64,000 nucleotides of DNA from JBFWUW01 sp050247075 (GTDB lineage: Bacteria; Planctomycetota; Planctomycetia; Pirellulales; JBFWUW01). The position numbers and the translations under genes were made by a program. This document shows, piece after piece, positions 1 through 9,440 of this stretch (position 1 is its first letter; each line of letters begins with the position of its first letter). The stretch spans positions 60,181 through 124,180 of the forward strand of contig JBFWUW010000012.1 in the NCBI GenBank assembly GCA_050247075.1, written 5' to 3'. Below the pieces are notes generated by a model, which did no database searches, was not told where the DNA came from, and saw only the letters and a list, made by a program, of their open reading frames with translations.

Positions 1-2276
1 CGTACATCTTGAAGAAGCTCAAGGATGACATCGCCCGCACGGCCGGGCAAGACTTTCGGGCAATCATAACGGTGCCGGCCTATTTTGACGAAAACCGCCG
101 CAAGGCCACGTATCAGGCGGGGGAAATGGCCGGCCTGAAGGTGCTGGATATCGTCAACGAGCCGACCGCCGCCGCTCTGGCATATGGGGAGGACTTGGGT
201 TACCTCACCCGCTTTGGCGCGCCCAAGCAGCGGATGAATGTGATCGTGTACGACTTGGGGGGCGGTACGTTCGATGTGACGCTGATCGACATGCAAGCCG
301 GCGACTTGCGCACGCTATGTACCGACGGCGACGTGCAACTGGGGGGCTTCGACTGGGACATGCGGCTGGTCGATTTCATTGCCGAGTACTACGTCAAGCA
401 GCACCAGGCCGATCCGCGGCAATCGCCCGAGGGGATGCAGCGGATGCTGTTGCTGGCGGAAGAGGCCAAGCATACGCTGTCGGCCCGCGGCCGGACGTCG
501 GTCCATCTTGTTCACGATGGCAAATCGGCCGATATCCCGATTACGCGCGAGCAGTTTGAGGAACGCACGGCCGATCTGTTGGAGCGGACCCGCTACACCA
601 CGCGGCAACTGCTGGCTACGGCCGGATTGGAATGGAAGGATATCAGCAAAATCTTGCTGACGGGCGGCTCTACCCGCATGCCGATGGTGGTCAACATGTT
701 GCGGACGTTGTCGGGCAAAGAGCCTGACATGTCGGTCAACCCGGACGAGGCCGTGGCCCGCGGCGCGGCGGTATACGCCAACTACCTGCTGGCCAGCAAG
801 GGGGAGACGGGGCACGCGCCGACTTTCGACGTGACCAACGTCAACGCGCACAGCTTGGGAATTGAGGGGATTGACCCGCGCACGATGCGGAAGCGCAACA
901 AGGTGCTTATCAAGCGGAACTCGCCGCTGCCATCGAAGAAGGTGGAAGAGTTCATCACCAAGGAAGTCAACCAGGGGACGGTGGTCGTGCAAGTGCTAGA
1001 GGGCGAAAGCCTGGACCCAAGCGAATGCACGGCGGTGGGGAGGACGGTGATCCGAGACCTTCCGCCGAACTTGCCACAAGGTTGGCCGGTGGAAGTGACC
1101 TACGAATACGGCATTAACGGCCGTCTGAACGTGAAGGCCAAGGTCCGCGGCACCGACCGCGAAGTCAAGCTGGAATTGGAACGCGACGACAGCATGAACG
1201 CCGACCGCGTCAGCCGTTGGAAGCGGCATGTGGCCGCGGCGGCCGGGTTGGACGCCTTCGATATGGCGATTCAGGAGGAACTGAATTCTCTCAAGGGGAA
1301 TATGCCGGCTGGCCAGGCAGGCGCGGCAGCAACCGTTTCGATGGTTCGGCCCAATGTGCCCCCGGCGATGCAGCCGGCGCAGGCCACGCCGGGCAGCCCC
1401 TGGGCTGGCGGAGCCAAGCCACCGGGTGCGGCGATTCCACCTGGCGCCGTGCCGCCGCCAACCCCGCCGCCTGGAACAGCCAAGCCAGCGATGCCGCCCG
1501 GCGCAATTCCGCCTGCATCGGCCGCTCGTCCCGCTGCGCCGCAAAACCCGGCCCCAACTCCACCCGCCGCGCGCCCGGCTAGCGCGGCGGCCGCGGCGGC
1601 CAAGATTATGTCGCCCCAAGGCCCGCCCGGCATGGGTGCCAATGCGGCGGGGGAATCGCAAAAATTCTACACTAAGCCCGCGTTCGCTTATGGCATGTTG
1701 GCCTTGGTGACGCTGGCGATCATCTACTTTCTGGTGACGTTGAAGTATCCCAATGCCAGCATCATGGCAATGTTCAGCAAGAGTCCCACCGCCGCGGTTG
1801 TGGTGGGAATTGAGCAATCGGCCTTGTATCCCGACCCGGAACTCTCGGGCACCCCGACCGCCGTAACGGCGGGCACGCCATTCATGCTGGCTGATCTGCG
1901 GGCCAACGTCGCCCGCGTGACCTTGCCCGACGGCACCGGCGGGGGCTGGGTGCGGCGCTGCCATCTGTGCAAGCCAGAAGAGTACGAACGGCGAAAGTCG
2001 CTGGGGCAAGTACCCAAGACGGTATTCTGCATTCGCGCGGCGGGAAGCGGGCAGATTGTGTACGACGGCGAACCGGTCCTCAAGACAGGCCATGTGGTGT
2101 TGGCGGCCGGCCAGGCCTTGTGGCTAGACCCCACCATGAACGGCCTGCCCTACGAGACAGAAACCGACAAGGTCCAGGGCGACCCGAATGTGCTGTTAAT
2201 GAGCGACGCCGATGGTGCCGTGTTCAAGCTCGATTCGTCATTGCCGTTATTGGAGACGGGTAGCCCTGGTATCTAG
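1..2276 (+). CDS. Membrane-anchored Hsp70 (DnaK-like) fusion protein, 5' partial
   Basis: The reading frame is open to the window edge, so the N-terminal part of the ATPase domain lies outside. What remains begins within the Hsp70 nucleotide-binding domain: EPTAAALAYG, then the phosphate-2 motif YDLGGGTFDVTLID (about residue 80 of the visible part) and the adenosine motif LLTGGSTRMP (about 216). A short substrate-binding-like beta region follows (270-420), then about 110 residues rich in Pro and Ala (440-550), a single hydrophobic helix at 557-580, and about 170 residues of unknown C-terminal domain. Ordinary DnaK has neither the linker nor the membrane helix, and the usual helical lid is absent. 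I infer an inner-membrane-tethered chaperone or ATPase sensor with its C-terminal domain across the membrane. The family call is firm; the role is not. Confidence 0.93.
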   Translation, partial: YILKKLKDDIARTAGQDFRAIITVPAYFDENRRKATYQAGEMAGLKVLDIVNEPTAAALAYGEDLGYLTRFGAPKQRMNVIVYDLGGGTFDVTLIDMQAGDLRTLCTDGDVQLGGFDWDMRLVDFIAEYYVKQHQADPRQSPEGMQRMLLLAEEAKHTLSARGRTSVHLVHDGKSADIPITREQFEERTADLLERTRYTTRQLLATAGLEWKDISKILLTGGSTRMPMVVNMLRTLSGKEPDMSVNPDEAVARGAAVYANYLLASKGETGHAPTFDVTNVNAHSLGIEGIDPRTMRKRNKVLIKRNSPLPSKKVEEFITKEVNQGTVVVQVLEGESLDPSECTAVGRTVIRDLPPNLPQGWPVEVTYEYGINGRLNVKAKVRGTDREVKLELERDDSMNADRVSRWKRHVAAAAGLDAFDMAIQEELNSLKGNMPAGQAGAAATVSMVRPNVPPAMQPAQATPGSPWAGGAKPPGAAIPPGAVPPPTPPPGTAKPAMPPGAIPPASAARPAAPQNPAPTPPAARPASAAAAAAKIMSPQGPPGMGANAAGESQKFYTKPAFAYGMLALVTLAIIYFLVTLKYPNASIMAMFSKSPTAAVVVGIEQSALYPDPELSGTPTAVTAGTPFMLADLRANVARVTLPDGTGGGWVRRCHLCKPEEYERRKSLGQVPKTVFCIRAAGSGQIVYDGEPVLKTGHVVLAAGQALWLDPTMNGLPYETETDKVQGDPNVLLMSDADGAVFKLDSSLPLLETGSPGI

Positions 2277-2282
2277 GATAGC

Positions 2283-2831
2283 CTAGATGGTATCGCCGGC
2301 GATGATCGACAGTTCGGCTGAGAAAATGCGTAAGGCCTCGGCATCGAACAACACGATCCGCACCAGCGGCGGCTCGCCGTGCTTTTCCAGAAAACGGACG
2401 ATGGTTACCAAGGCCACGCGGGCCGCGGAATCGAGCGGGTAACCGTACACGCCGGTGCTGATGGCCGGAAACGCAACACTCTGGCAGCCATGTTCCAAGG
2501 CCAGTTCCAGCGACGCACGGTAGGCACCCGCCAGCAATTGGGCTTCGCCCCGTTGTCCCCCTTGCCAGACAGGCCCCACGGCATGCGCCACATAACGGGC
2601 CGGCAACCGGCCCGCGCCGGACATCACCGCCGCACCCGTGGGACAGCCAGCAGGGTAGCGGAGGTCGGTCTCTTGCATGATTTTGGGACCGCCGCGGCGA
2701 TGGATGGCCCCGTCCACTCCACCGCCGCCCGCCAGATCGGCATTGGCCGCGTTGACAATCACATCGACCTGCTGCATGGCCACATCGCCTTGCAGGAGTT
2801 CCAACGCGCAGCCGTTGATAGTGGTTTTCAT
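2283..2831 (-). CDS. Macro-domain protein (ADP-ribose binding / deacetylase type)
   Basis: 182 residues, the length of a single stand-alone macro domain. The ligand-binding motifs are present: VDVIVNAAN at residues 22-30, the glycine-rich loop GGGGVDGAI at 35-43, and the second phosphate loop AISTGVYGYP. These fit the MacroD/YmdB-like class that binds ADP-ribose and hydrolyses O-acetyl-ADP-ribose or mono-ADP-ribose on proteins. The frame stays open upstream, but the start MKTTING at 2831 gives the standard domain length and leaves a 130-bp divergent promoter region before the next gene, so it is preferred. It lies tail to tail with the Hsp70 gene, 6 bp apart. Confidence 0.9.
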   Translation of the reverse strand: MKTTINGCALELLQGDVAMQQVDVIVNAANADLAGGGGVDGAIHRRGGPKIMQETDLRYPAGCPTGAAVMSGAGRLPARYVAHAVGPVWQGGQRGEAQLLAGAYRASLELALEHGCQSVAFPAISTGVYGYPLDSAARVALVTIVRFLEKHGEPPLVRIVLFDAEALRIFSAELSIIAGDTI

Positions 2832-2961
2832 GGAAAATACGCGGAAAGCCAGCTCGATCCTCGGCGGAAAAATGTGTGCCAATCGGCATTTTCCCCATGC
2901 TACACTTGCTGGGGGAGTTTGCAGCACTTGTTTTGCCAATTCGTGGCCGTGGAGCCAGATC

Positions 2962-3846
2962 GTGACGCGAACTGTTATATGGGCCTGCTTGCTGTGCGGC
3001 TGCGCGGCGAATGCCTGGGCCAAGGATTTGTACGTCAACAACGTCACCGGCGATGATACGTTTCTGGGCGCGCAGCCCGACTTTGCCGACGGCGGCGGAC
3101 CTGTGCGGACAATCGCCAAGGCGCTGCGCCTGGCCGACTCGGGCGACCGCATCATCCTGGCCGATGCCGGCCAGCCCTACCGAGAGTCGATCACGCTCAT
3201 CAGCAGCCACCACAGCGGCGGTGCGGTCAACCGCTTCACCATCATTGGCAATGGGGCCATCTTGGATGGTTCAACGCCCGTGCCGCCCCATTGCTGGCAG
3301 CATGTGTCGGGCGATGTTTTTCGCTTTCGACCGCAGCGCTCGGCATTTCAACAGTTGTTCATCGACGACCGTCCGCTGGTGCGGCGTCCGGTGGAAGGAG
3401 ACCGTTCGCCCGTCAGCTTTTTGCAGCCGCGTGAATGGGCCTTGTACGAAGGCCAAATCTATCTGCGGGTAGAACCGGGCGTGTCGGTCTATCAATACAA
3501 CTTGTCGAGCACGGGCGAGGCCGTGGGAATTACCTTGTATCGCTGCCGCGAGATTGAAATCGCCGACCTGACCGTGCAAGGCTTTCAGCTCGATGGCATC
3601 AACGCCTTTGACGGCGTGGACGATTGCGTGCTGACCAATGTCACCTGCCGCGGCAATGGCCGTAGCGGGTTGACCGTGGCCGGTAATTGCCACCTGCTGC
3701 TGGATGGCTGCACGCTGGGTGACAACGGATTCTGCCAGTTGCTGACCGCAGGTTCGTCGATCACCAATCTGCAAAATTCCCAACTGCTGCCCAATACCGC
3801 CCCGGCGGTTATCAACCGGGGAGGCGAGGTCGTGGAGGTTAAGTAA
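2962..3846 (+). CDS. Secreted right-handed beta-helix protein
   Basis: 294 residues from a GTG start. The start is chosen because it gives a clean signal peptide (TRTVIWACLLCGCAANAWA, cleavage after AWA); the frame is open upstream but the extension has no signal features. The mature part opens with DLYVNNVTGDD and GGGPVRTIAKAL, the usual entry of pectate-lyase-like / DUF1565 parallel beta-helices, and then has repeated strand-turn units such as IEIADLTVQGFQLDGI, DDCVLTNVTCRGNG and CHLLLDGCTLGDNG. An exported polysaccharide-binding or -cleaving protein is likely, but no catalytic residues can be assigned. It is divergent from the macro-domain gene. Confidence 0.8.
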   Translation: MTRTVIWACLLCGCAANAWAKDLYVNNVTGDDTFLGAQPDFADGGGPVRTIAKALRLADSGDRIILADAGQPYRESITLISSHHSGGAVNRFTIIGNGAILDGSTPVPPHCWQHVSGDVFRFRPQRSAFQQLFIDDRPLVRRPVEGDRSPVSFLQPREWALYEGQIYLRVEPGVSVYQYNLSSTGEAVGITLYRCREIEIADLTVQGFQLDGINAFDGVDDCVLTNVTCRGNGRSGLTVAGNCHLLLDGCTLGDNGFCQLLTAGSSITNLQNSQLLPNTAPAVINRGGEVVEVK

Positions 3847-3855
3847 CCGCCCCTG

Positions 3856-5151
3856 TTATCCGAACAATTGCGGCAGCGGCGAGCCCCCGCGAACGATCAT
3901 TACGGGGCGCCCGGTGGCGGTGTGATACTCGCGGGTGTGGTCGATGCCTAGCGCGTGATAAAACGAAGCGGCGACCTGGTCGGGCGAAATGGCCTCGGCC
4001 GCGGGGCCTTGGCCGTTGTCGTCACTGGCGCCGATAGCCTGGCCGGTGCGGATGCCGCCGCCAGCCATCAGCACGCACATGGCGCGCGGCCAGTGGTCGC
4101 GGCCAGAGCGGGCATTGATCTTAGGCGTGCGACCAAACTCGCCCGTCACGCAGACGGCGGTGCTATCGAGCAGCCCGCGCTGGGCTAGCGTGCCAAACAA
4201 GGCGGCCAGCCCGTCGTCTAGTTGGGCGGCCTTGCCCTTACGCAAGTTGTTGAAGATGTCGCCGTGCATGTCCCAGCCGCCAAAGTTGACGGTGGCAAAC
4301 CGCACGCCCGCCTCAATCAGACGAACGGCCAGCAGGCAGCTTTGCCCAAAGGAGTGCGCGCCGAAACGGCTGACGACTTCCTCGGGTTCCTGACTGACAT
4401 CGAAAGCTTGCCGGGCGCGGGGCGAAGTGATGATTTCGTGGGCCTGTTCCGAGAACTCATCCAGCCCATCGACCAGGCCCTGGTCGCCGTCCAGATCCTT
4501 CAAGGCCGTATCGAGGTCGGCCAGCAATTGCTGCCTCTTTTTGACATCGGAGACGGTCAGCCCGCGCCCCAACGACACGCCGCGGACGGTGAACGGTTTG
4601 CCGGGGACGGGCATGCCGTTGGTCTGCAAGGCAGCATGTTGCACGCCCAAGTAACCGGGCCGTTGGGGCGTATCGGGAATGGCCACGAACGATGGCAGAT
4701 CACCACCGGTGGGCCGCTCTTTGCTGACCACCGCGCCGAAGCCCGGATACTCCAGCGAGGGAATAGGCCGGCTGCCGGTGTTGAGATACTTGCTGCCTAG
4801 CTCGTGGGCGGCCAGGGTGTGGCTGACCCCGCGCAAGATGGCGAATTTGTCGGCGGATTGCGCCAACTTAGGCAGCAACTCGCAGATCTCCACGCCAGGG
4901 ACGTTGGTGGCGATGGGATTGAGTTCGCCGCGAAACTCGGTCGAGGCCGCCGGTTTGAGATCGAACGTGTCCATGTGGCTTGGCCCGCCGCCGAGATTGA
5001 TAAAGATGCCCGCCTTGGCGGGGGCCGCGGCGACCTCGCCAGCCTGGGCTGCCCGCAGATAGCCGGCCAAACTGAGCCCGACCGTACCAAGTGCTCCGGC
5101 TTGTAGAAAATCGCGCCGTGGTAATCCGTCACAATAACGATGGCGGGTCAT
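3856..5151 (-). CDS. DUF1501 family Tat-exported protein
   Basis: 431 residues. The N-terminus has a twin-arginine signal (PRRDFLQAGALGTVGLSLAG). The body has the DUF1501 / alkaline-phosphatase-like hallmarks: NLGGGPSHMDTFDLKP near residue 50, TGEFGRTPKIN and RDHWPRAMCVLMAGGGI toward the C-terminus. DUF1501 proteins in planctomycetes are normally co-encoded with PSCyt2/PSD1 proteins, as here: the upstream gene ends 76 bp before this start, and this is the last gene of the minus-strand operon that begins with the ECF sigma factor. The biochemical role is unproven. The product is expected outside the cytoplasmic membrane. Confidence 0.92.
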   Translation of the reverse strand: MTRHRYCDGLPRRDFLQAGALGTVGLSLAGYLRAAQAGEVAAAPAKAGIFINLGGGPSHMDTFDLKPAASTEFRGELNPIATNVPGVEICELLPKLAQSADKFAILRGVSHTLAAHELGSKYLNTGSRPIPSLEYPGFGAVVSKERPTGGDLPSFVAIPDTPQRPGYLGVQHAALQTNGMPVPGKPFTVRGVSLGRGLTVSDVKKRQQLLADLDTALKDLDGDQGLVDGLDEFSEQAHEIITSPRARQAFDVSQEPEEVVSRFGAHSFGQSCLLAVRLIEAGVRFATVNFGGWDMHGDIFNNLRKGKAAQLDDGLAALFGTLAQRGLLDSTAVCVTGEFGRTPKINARSGRDHWPRAMCVLMAGGGIRTGQAIGASDDNGQGPAAEAISPDQVAASFYHALGIDHTREYHTATGRPVMIVRGGSPLPQLFG

Positions 5152-5227
5152 GAGTAAGTCCTTGTATTTTAGGCCAAAAAGTTGAGTTAAGTGTTTTGAT
5201 CCGGTAACGAAAGGTCGGCGATTAAAC

Positions 5228-8053
5228 TTAGTGGTTGAGGATAAACTCCTTGGTATTTATCAAAGCCCACAAAACATCGCGCAAGGCCGTCTGTTGGTTG
5301 GCGGGATCGGCCATGTATTGGGTGACGCGGTCGATCTCGGCATCGGTTGGCTGGCGGCTGACCGTTCGCAGGTAACAGTGCCGAATCAGGGCATCCGTGT
5401 CGAGCGGCTCGACAGGCTGGGCCGCTACCAGCGGCGCGAGTCTTGCCAGTTGTGCCTCTTGTTTGTTGATATCTCGCTCGACCTTGGCGCGGCGCTTGGT
5501 CAGCCGTTTGATGGCTTGCGACTTGCGGTTTTCGGCCTCTTTGCGCTTCGCCGCGGCTTGTTTATCGTCCGTCGCTGGGTTGGGGTCTGCTTTCTCCGCC
5601 GGTGTGGCGAGTTCTTGAAGCCTGGCATCCAGTTCCGCCAGTTCTTGCTTATTGGTCTGCTGTTGTTGGGCCAATTCCGCCCGTTGAGCGGCTAGTTCCT
5701 CGGCCTTGGCTTCGCCGCCGAGTTGAGCCAGCCAGCCATCCGACCGTTCGATCAAGTTCAACATTTCGCCGTCGTTCCGCAGAAACAGGGTTTGCAGCAG
5801 CGTCGGCTCCATCGAGCGTTCGCAGTCGCAATTGGTGGCCCGCACCGGCTGCCCAAAGACCATCAGGGCGTAGTTGTTGCGGCCGCGGCCCTTGGCGTTG
5901 GGCGGGCCCGACGCATTGCCAGTGGCCAGATCGCCGACATCGGTATGAAACCCGGCTAGCTGGTCGGAGCGGGCCGTGGCTTGCAACAGGGCGTTGTAGG
6001 CCACCTCCGCCGGCAGACGCCGCGGGATAGCATGGCTGAAATTGCGGCTGTCGAGCCGGTTGGAGTCGTTCGTCTGGCAAGAGAGTTGGTACGTGCGGCT
6101 GTTGGTGATCTCACGATGCAGCCACTTCATATCGAACTGGTGATCGATGAACCCGCGCGTGAGGTGATCCAAGAGGGGCTGATTGCTGGGGGGATTGGCC
6201 CGGTTCAAGTCGTCGGGCGGCTCGATAATGCCCGCATGAAAGTAGCCGGCCCACACCCGATTGACAAATGCCTTGGCAAAGTAATCGCCGGCATCACGTC
6301 GCAGCCAATCGACCAAGGCTTGCCGTGGATCGGAGCCAGGAACTAGTTCTACCTCTTCCCCTTCCAGAAATCTGGCGAAGATCTTGGCGGGTGGTTCGGG
6401 CTGTTCCTCCGCGTTCTTTTTCGGCTTGTTCTTCTTGTTCTTTTTGGGCGGTTTGGCTTCTTTGACGGGTGCCACAAAGACTTCGCGCCAGGGGACCAGT
6501 TTGCCCTCGGCGATTAATTGCGGGATGAGCCTGTTGATGTTGGCTTTGGTGCCGTCCGCCGCCTTGGCGGCCTCTTTCAGTTCTTCTTGCAATTCCTTGC
6601 TTCGGGCGCGGCCGTCGGCCGAGACGCCAAAGGTAACCGTCTTAAAGAACGCGGTGAAGTCGTCGAAGTCGCTCTTGGTCCATTGGTCGAAGGGGTGCTT
6701 GTGGCATTCCGCGCATTGTATGCGCACGCCCATGAAGGCATAGGCGAACGACTGCGCCTTTTCTTGTGGCTTGCGATTGTTCCGCCGCATCCAAAAATGG
6801 GGCATGGTCGCCCTCTCGGCGAAAGATTGGCCCGTTTCGTCTTGGGCATGCCGGCCCATTTCGCGGCAGTAGTCTTCGTAGCTCTGGCCTTCGATCCGGC
6901 CAGAAGCCAGGATCATGCCAGCGGCGATATCGTCGTAAGGCTTGTTTTGCAGCACGCGCTGATAGAGCCAGGCATACCATTGACGGGCCGCCAGATCGCC
7001 ATTGAACGGCTGTTCGTTAAGGACTTTAGGACTGTTGCCCACGAAGTCGCACAGCTTGGTGGTCCACCAGGCGGCATACGTGGGCCGGGCCAGCAGTTCG
7101 TCGATCTTGGCGCCCCGTTTGCCAGGACTGGTATCGGCGGAAAACTGCTCGATTTCTTGTGGCTGGGGCAACGTACCGCAGATATCCAAGCTAACGCGGC
7201 GGAGGAACTCAACATCGTCGCTAAGTTCCGACGGCACGATATTCAGGCGGCTGAGCTTGGCGACGACCAACTCATCGACTTTGGTTGGAGCGGGCACGTT
7301 GGGATAAGCCTGGCCCGGCTGCCCGCCGAAAGGTGTCAGCACGGGGACGGGCTGTACGCCATTATCGTAGAACGAGACAACATGCGTATCGCCCGCTTGC
7401 AGCGATGTGACCAGGCCGTCGTCGTCGATGGTGGCGATGGAATCGTCATTAGATCGAAAGCGGCAGAGCGCGGTTACGTCTTCTCGTGTGCCGTCGGACC
7501 AGCAGGCCGTGACCAGCAGTTGCCGCTGCTCGCCCGGCCGGTCGAACATGATCTCGCCCGGTGTGACTTCCAACCGCTCAAACCGCCCAGCGGCATCGGC
7601 GGCGGTTCCGTTGGCCCCCGCGGCAATCCAGCGCTGGAGCAGATGGAACTGCCAGGTGCCGGCCTGCAAGCGTTGGCCCCCCTCGTGCGGAATCTGCTGC
7701 GTCGGTTTTTGAAGGATCAGACTTTGCAACGGTTCCAGCTTATTGACGCGCGGGCTTTCGCCGCCGGCCAAAGCGGCCAGGTCGGCTTCCAGATCGTAGC
7801 CAAACAGCGACAGCCTGAAGTCTCCCTGGCCTTGAAACGAGCCGTGGCATGCCCGGCCATTGCAACCCACGCGGCCCAGCAGCGGCAAGACATGCCGGCG
7901 AAAATCTGGGGCTTCATCCCCTTCGGCCGTGGCAAACCGTTGGCTGGCCGAGGGGAGCGGAGCGGCCCCGTCGGCAGCAACCGGCCCCTCTTGGGCGCGA
8001 CCGTACGAAGTGCCAATGAGCAAGCAAGCTAGGAGGATTAGGTGGCGGTCCAT
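5228..8053 (-). CDS. PSCyt2/PSD1 (DUF1549-DUF1553) exported protein with Ig-like domain
   Basis: 941 residues with an N-terminal signal peptide (LILLACLLIGTSYGRAQ). Order: a Cys motif CNGRACHG near residue 64 resembling a haem-binding CxxxxCH; a bacterial Ig-like (BIG2) domain about 160-240 (VTPGEIMFDRPG to VTSLQAGDTHVVSFYD); DUF1549 about 260-480 containing a CAECHKHPFDQW haem-type motif; a Lys-rich linker (about 540-560); DUF1553 about 570-780; and a C-terminal Glu/Lys-rich coiled coil before the final DUF1553 block (ALINTKEFILNH). A Shine-Dalgarno GAGGAA lies 8-10 bases before the ATG. It is cotranscribed with the DUF1501 gene; the pair is thought to form an extracytoplasmic complex in this phylum, function unknown. 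Confidence 0.9.
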   Translation of the reverse strand: MDRHLILLACLLIGTSYGRAQEGPVAADGAAPLPSASQRFATAEGDEAPDFRRHVLPLLGRVGCNGRACHGSFQGQGDFRLSLFGYDLEADLAALAGGESPRVNKLEPLQSLILQKPTQQIPHEGGQRLQAGTWQFHLLQRWIAAGANGTAADAAGRFERLEVTPGEIMFDRPGEQRQLLVTACWSDGTREDVTALCRFRSNDDSIATIDDDGLVTSLQAGDTHVVSFYDNGVQPVPVLTPFGGQPGQAYPNVPAPTKVDELVVAKLSRLNIVPSELSDDVEFLRRVSLDICGTLPQPQEIEQFSADTSPGKRGAKIDELLARPTYAAWWTTKLCDFVGNSPKVLNEQPFNGDLAARQWYAWLYQRVLQNKPYDDIAAGMILASGRIEGQSYEDYCREMGRHAQDETGQSFAERATMPHFWMRRNNRKPQEKAQSFAYAFMGVRIQCAECHKHPFDQWTKSDFDDFTAFFKTVTFGVSADGRARSKELQEELKEAAKAADGTKANINRLIPQLIAEGKLVPWREVFVAPVKEAKPPKKNKKNKPKKNAEEQPEPPAKIFARFLEGEEVELVPGSDPRQALVDWLRRDAGDYFAKAFVNRVWAGYFHAGIIEPPDDLNRANPPSNQPLLDHLTRGFIDHQFDMKWLHREITNSRTYQLSCQTNDSNRLDSRNFSHAIPRRLPAEVAYNALLQATARSDQLAGFHTDVGDLATGNASGPPNAKGRGRNNYALMVFGQPVRATNCDCERSMEPTLLQTLFLRNDGEMLNLIERSDGWLAQLGGEAKAEELAAQRAELAQQQQTNKQELAELDARLQELATPAEKADPNPATDDKQAAAKRKEAENRKSQAIKRLTKRRAKVERDINKQEAQLARLAPLVAAQPVEPLDTDALIRHCYLRTVSRQPTDAEIDRVTQYMADPANQQTALRDVLWALINTKEFILNH

Positions 8054-8085
8054 GCGGGGGTTCCTCGGAATTCGGACGAAAGTTA

Positions 8086-8109
8086 TCGGCGATGGAACCG
8101 CCCCTTACA
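8086..8109 (+). repeat. Degenerate copy of the GGA-loop hairpin repeat
   Basis: GGCGATGGAACCGCC followed by CCTTAC. This matches the GGCGAT-GGA-ATCGCC hairpin with a TCCTAC tail seen elsewhere in the window, with one broken stem pair and a shifted tail. It overlaps the stop codon of the adjacent minus-strand gene. Confidence 0.45.
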
Positions 8110-8797
8110 TGGGGGCGGGTGCGGCAGCGGCTGGTTTGGCTTTGGCCGGCTTTTGCTTCTTGGCGGCGCTGGAGCGGGCTTTGGAAACGCTGCGCATCAA
8201 GGCCGCGTAATGTTTGTCGGCTTGTGCCTGTTGTTGCTGTTTGGCATCGGCCAATTGCTCATCGAGTTTGGCCAGCCGCAAGGCTAGCTGCTCTCGCTGC
8301 AGTGCCAGTTGCTCGATGCGGATCTCGGACTGGCGATTGGCGGCCTCGCGCAGTTGCTGGTCCAGAGCAGGGTCTTCACCCAGGCTGGCCCGCGCGGCCA
8401 ACAGTTGGATTCGCGACTTGACCTTCCAGGCTTCCAGGTCCAAGGCATACTTTTGCACGTCGTTATCTTGGGTGCGGTTAAGCTGCTCGCAAGTTCGGAA
8501 CAATTCACGAATCGCCCGATCGTATTGCTCCGGCTTATTGGCCTTGAGTTGTTCCAGCACCGCCGACAATTCTGGATGATGGATCCGCACGAACATCAAC
8601 GCGGCCGCCTCGCGCTCGGGCGTGGCCAAGGGAAGCTTGTCGCGTCGGGCCGATTTCTTGGCGGCACGAGTTTCCGTTGAGGGGGATTCGGCGGTGGCGG
8701 ACTCGTCCGGCGGATTTTTGTCGGGCGAATTGTCGCCACGCGCAGCCCAAGCACTCGCCAGCAGCAACAGACCGGCCACAAGCAATGATCGTTTCAC
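8105..8797 (-). CDS. Exported coiled-coil protein of the ECF operon
   Basis: 230 residues from a GTG start preceded by GGAGG at a good distance; this start overlaps the stop of the upstream gene as GTGA, a sign of translational coupling. A signal peptide (KRSLLVAGLLLLASAWAARG) is followed by a Ser/Thr/Pro/Glu-rich segment, then about 150 residues predicted to be helical and rich in Glu, Gln, Leu and Ala (ALDLEAWKVKSRIQLLAARASLG, REQLALRLAKLDEQLADAKQ), ending in an Ala/Lys/Pro tail. No catalytic family is recognised. The context between the anti-sigma factor and PSCyt2 suggests a periplasmic partner or assembly factor; that is inference. Confidence 0.75.
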   Translation of the reverse strand: MKRSLLVAGLLLLASAWAARGDNSPDKNPPDESATAESPSTETRAAKKSARRDKLPLATPEREAAALMFVRIHHPELSAVLEQLKANKPEQYDRAIRELFRTCEQLNRTQDNDVQKYALDLEAWKVKSRIQLLAARASLGEDPALDQQLREAANRQSEIRIEQLALQREQLALRLAKLDEQLADAKQQQQAQADKHYAALMRSVSKARSSAAKKQKPAKAKPAAAAPAPM

Positions 8798-9438
8798 GGA
8801 AGGTCCTCCTCGGAGACAGCAGGACTGGTGGATTCTTGCGGCGCAACGCCGGCCGATATCCAACTGGAGGCTTCCCAGTCAGCCGCGAGTGAATCGTCGT
8901 CGAACGGATGCATGTCGCCCGCCGAACCAACGTCATCGGAGACTTCGTCGGCGGAATCGAGGTCGTCCAGGGAATCGTCGTCCAGGGAATCATCGTCGCG
9001 GTCGTCGCCGACTTCCGTCCAGGCCTGCGCCACCTGACGATGCTCGATCAGATTCGCATCGGGCACGGCGATGGCATCAACGACCGCCACGGGGCGATTC
9101 CACGATTGCCAGGCAACCACCACGGCCAGACAAGCGGCCGCCCCCAACGCCATCCAGGTTGCGGGCATGGCAAAACGACCCATCGATTGCGGCCGAGCGG
9201 CCCGATCTGTCCTCGCCGCCAACCCTTGATCGAAGCCTGCCGACGCCGATGGTGCTAGCCGCGCGGACTCAACCGTCTTGACGGCCGCGCTCAGTTGCAC
9301 AACCTGGGCCACCGCTTCGCGGGCAGTCTGGTCATGTTCAAGACGTTCTTCAAAGGCAATCATTTCCGCCGGGGCCATTTCATCGGCCACGTAGCAGAAG
9401 GCCAACCAGGCCAGATTGTCATCGGCTGGCGTGTTCAT
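8794..9438 (-). CDS. Anti-sigma factor (membrane-spanning)
   Basis: 214 residues. The N-terminal 70 residues (LAFCYVADEMAPAEMIAFEERLEHD) resemble the sigma-binding zinc-finger-like head of anti-sigma factors but lack the HxxxCxxC set. One membrane helix follows near residues 92-111 (MPATWMALGAAACLAVVVAW), then an acidic external tail with repeats of DDDSLDD and DDLDSADEVSDD. The gene starts 2 bp after the ECF sigma gene stops and overlaps the next gene by 4 bp, the standard sigma/anti-sigma arrangement. It likely holds the sigma factor inactive at the membrane until a signal reaches the acidic tail. Confidence 0.8.
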   Translation of the reverse strand: MNTPADDNLAWLAFCYVADEMAPAEMIAFEERLEHDQTAREAVAQVVQLSAAVKTVESARLAPSASAGFDQGLAARTDRAARPQSMGRFAMPATWMALGAAACLAVVVAWQSWNRPVAVVDAIAVPDANLIEHRQVAQAWTEVGDDRDDDSLDDDSLDDLDSADEVSDDVGSAGDMHPFDDDSLAADWEASSWISAGVAPQESTSPAVSEEDLP

Positions 9439-9440
9439 GG

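Noticed and set aside
2832..3155. Upstream extension of the macro-domain frame
   Set aside because: It overlaps the divergent beta-helix gene and does not resemble a domain.
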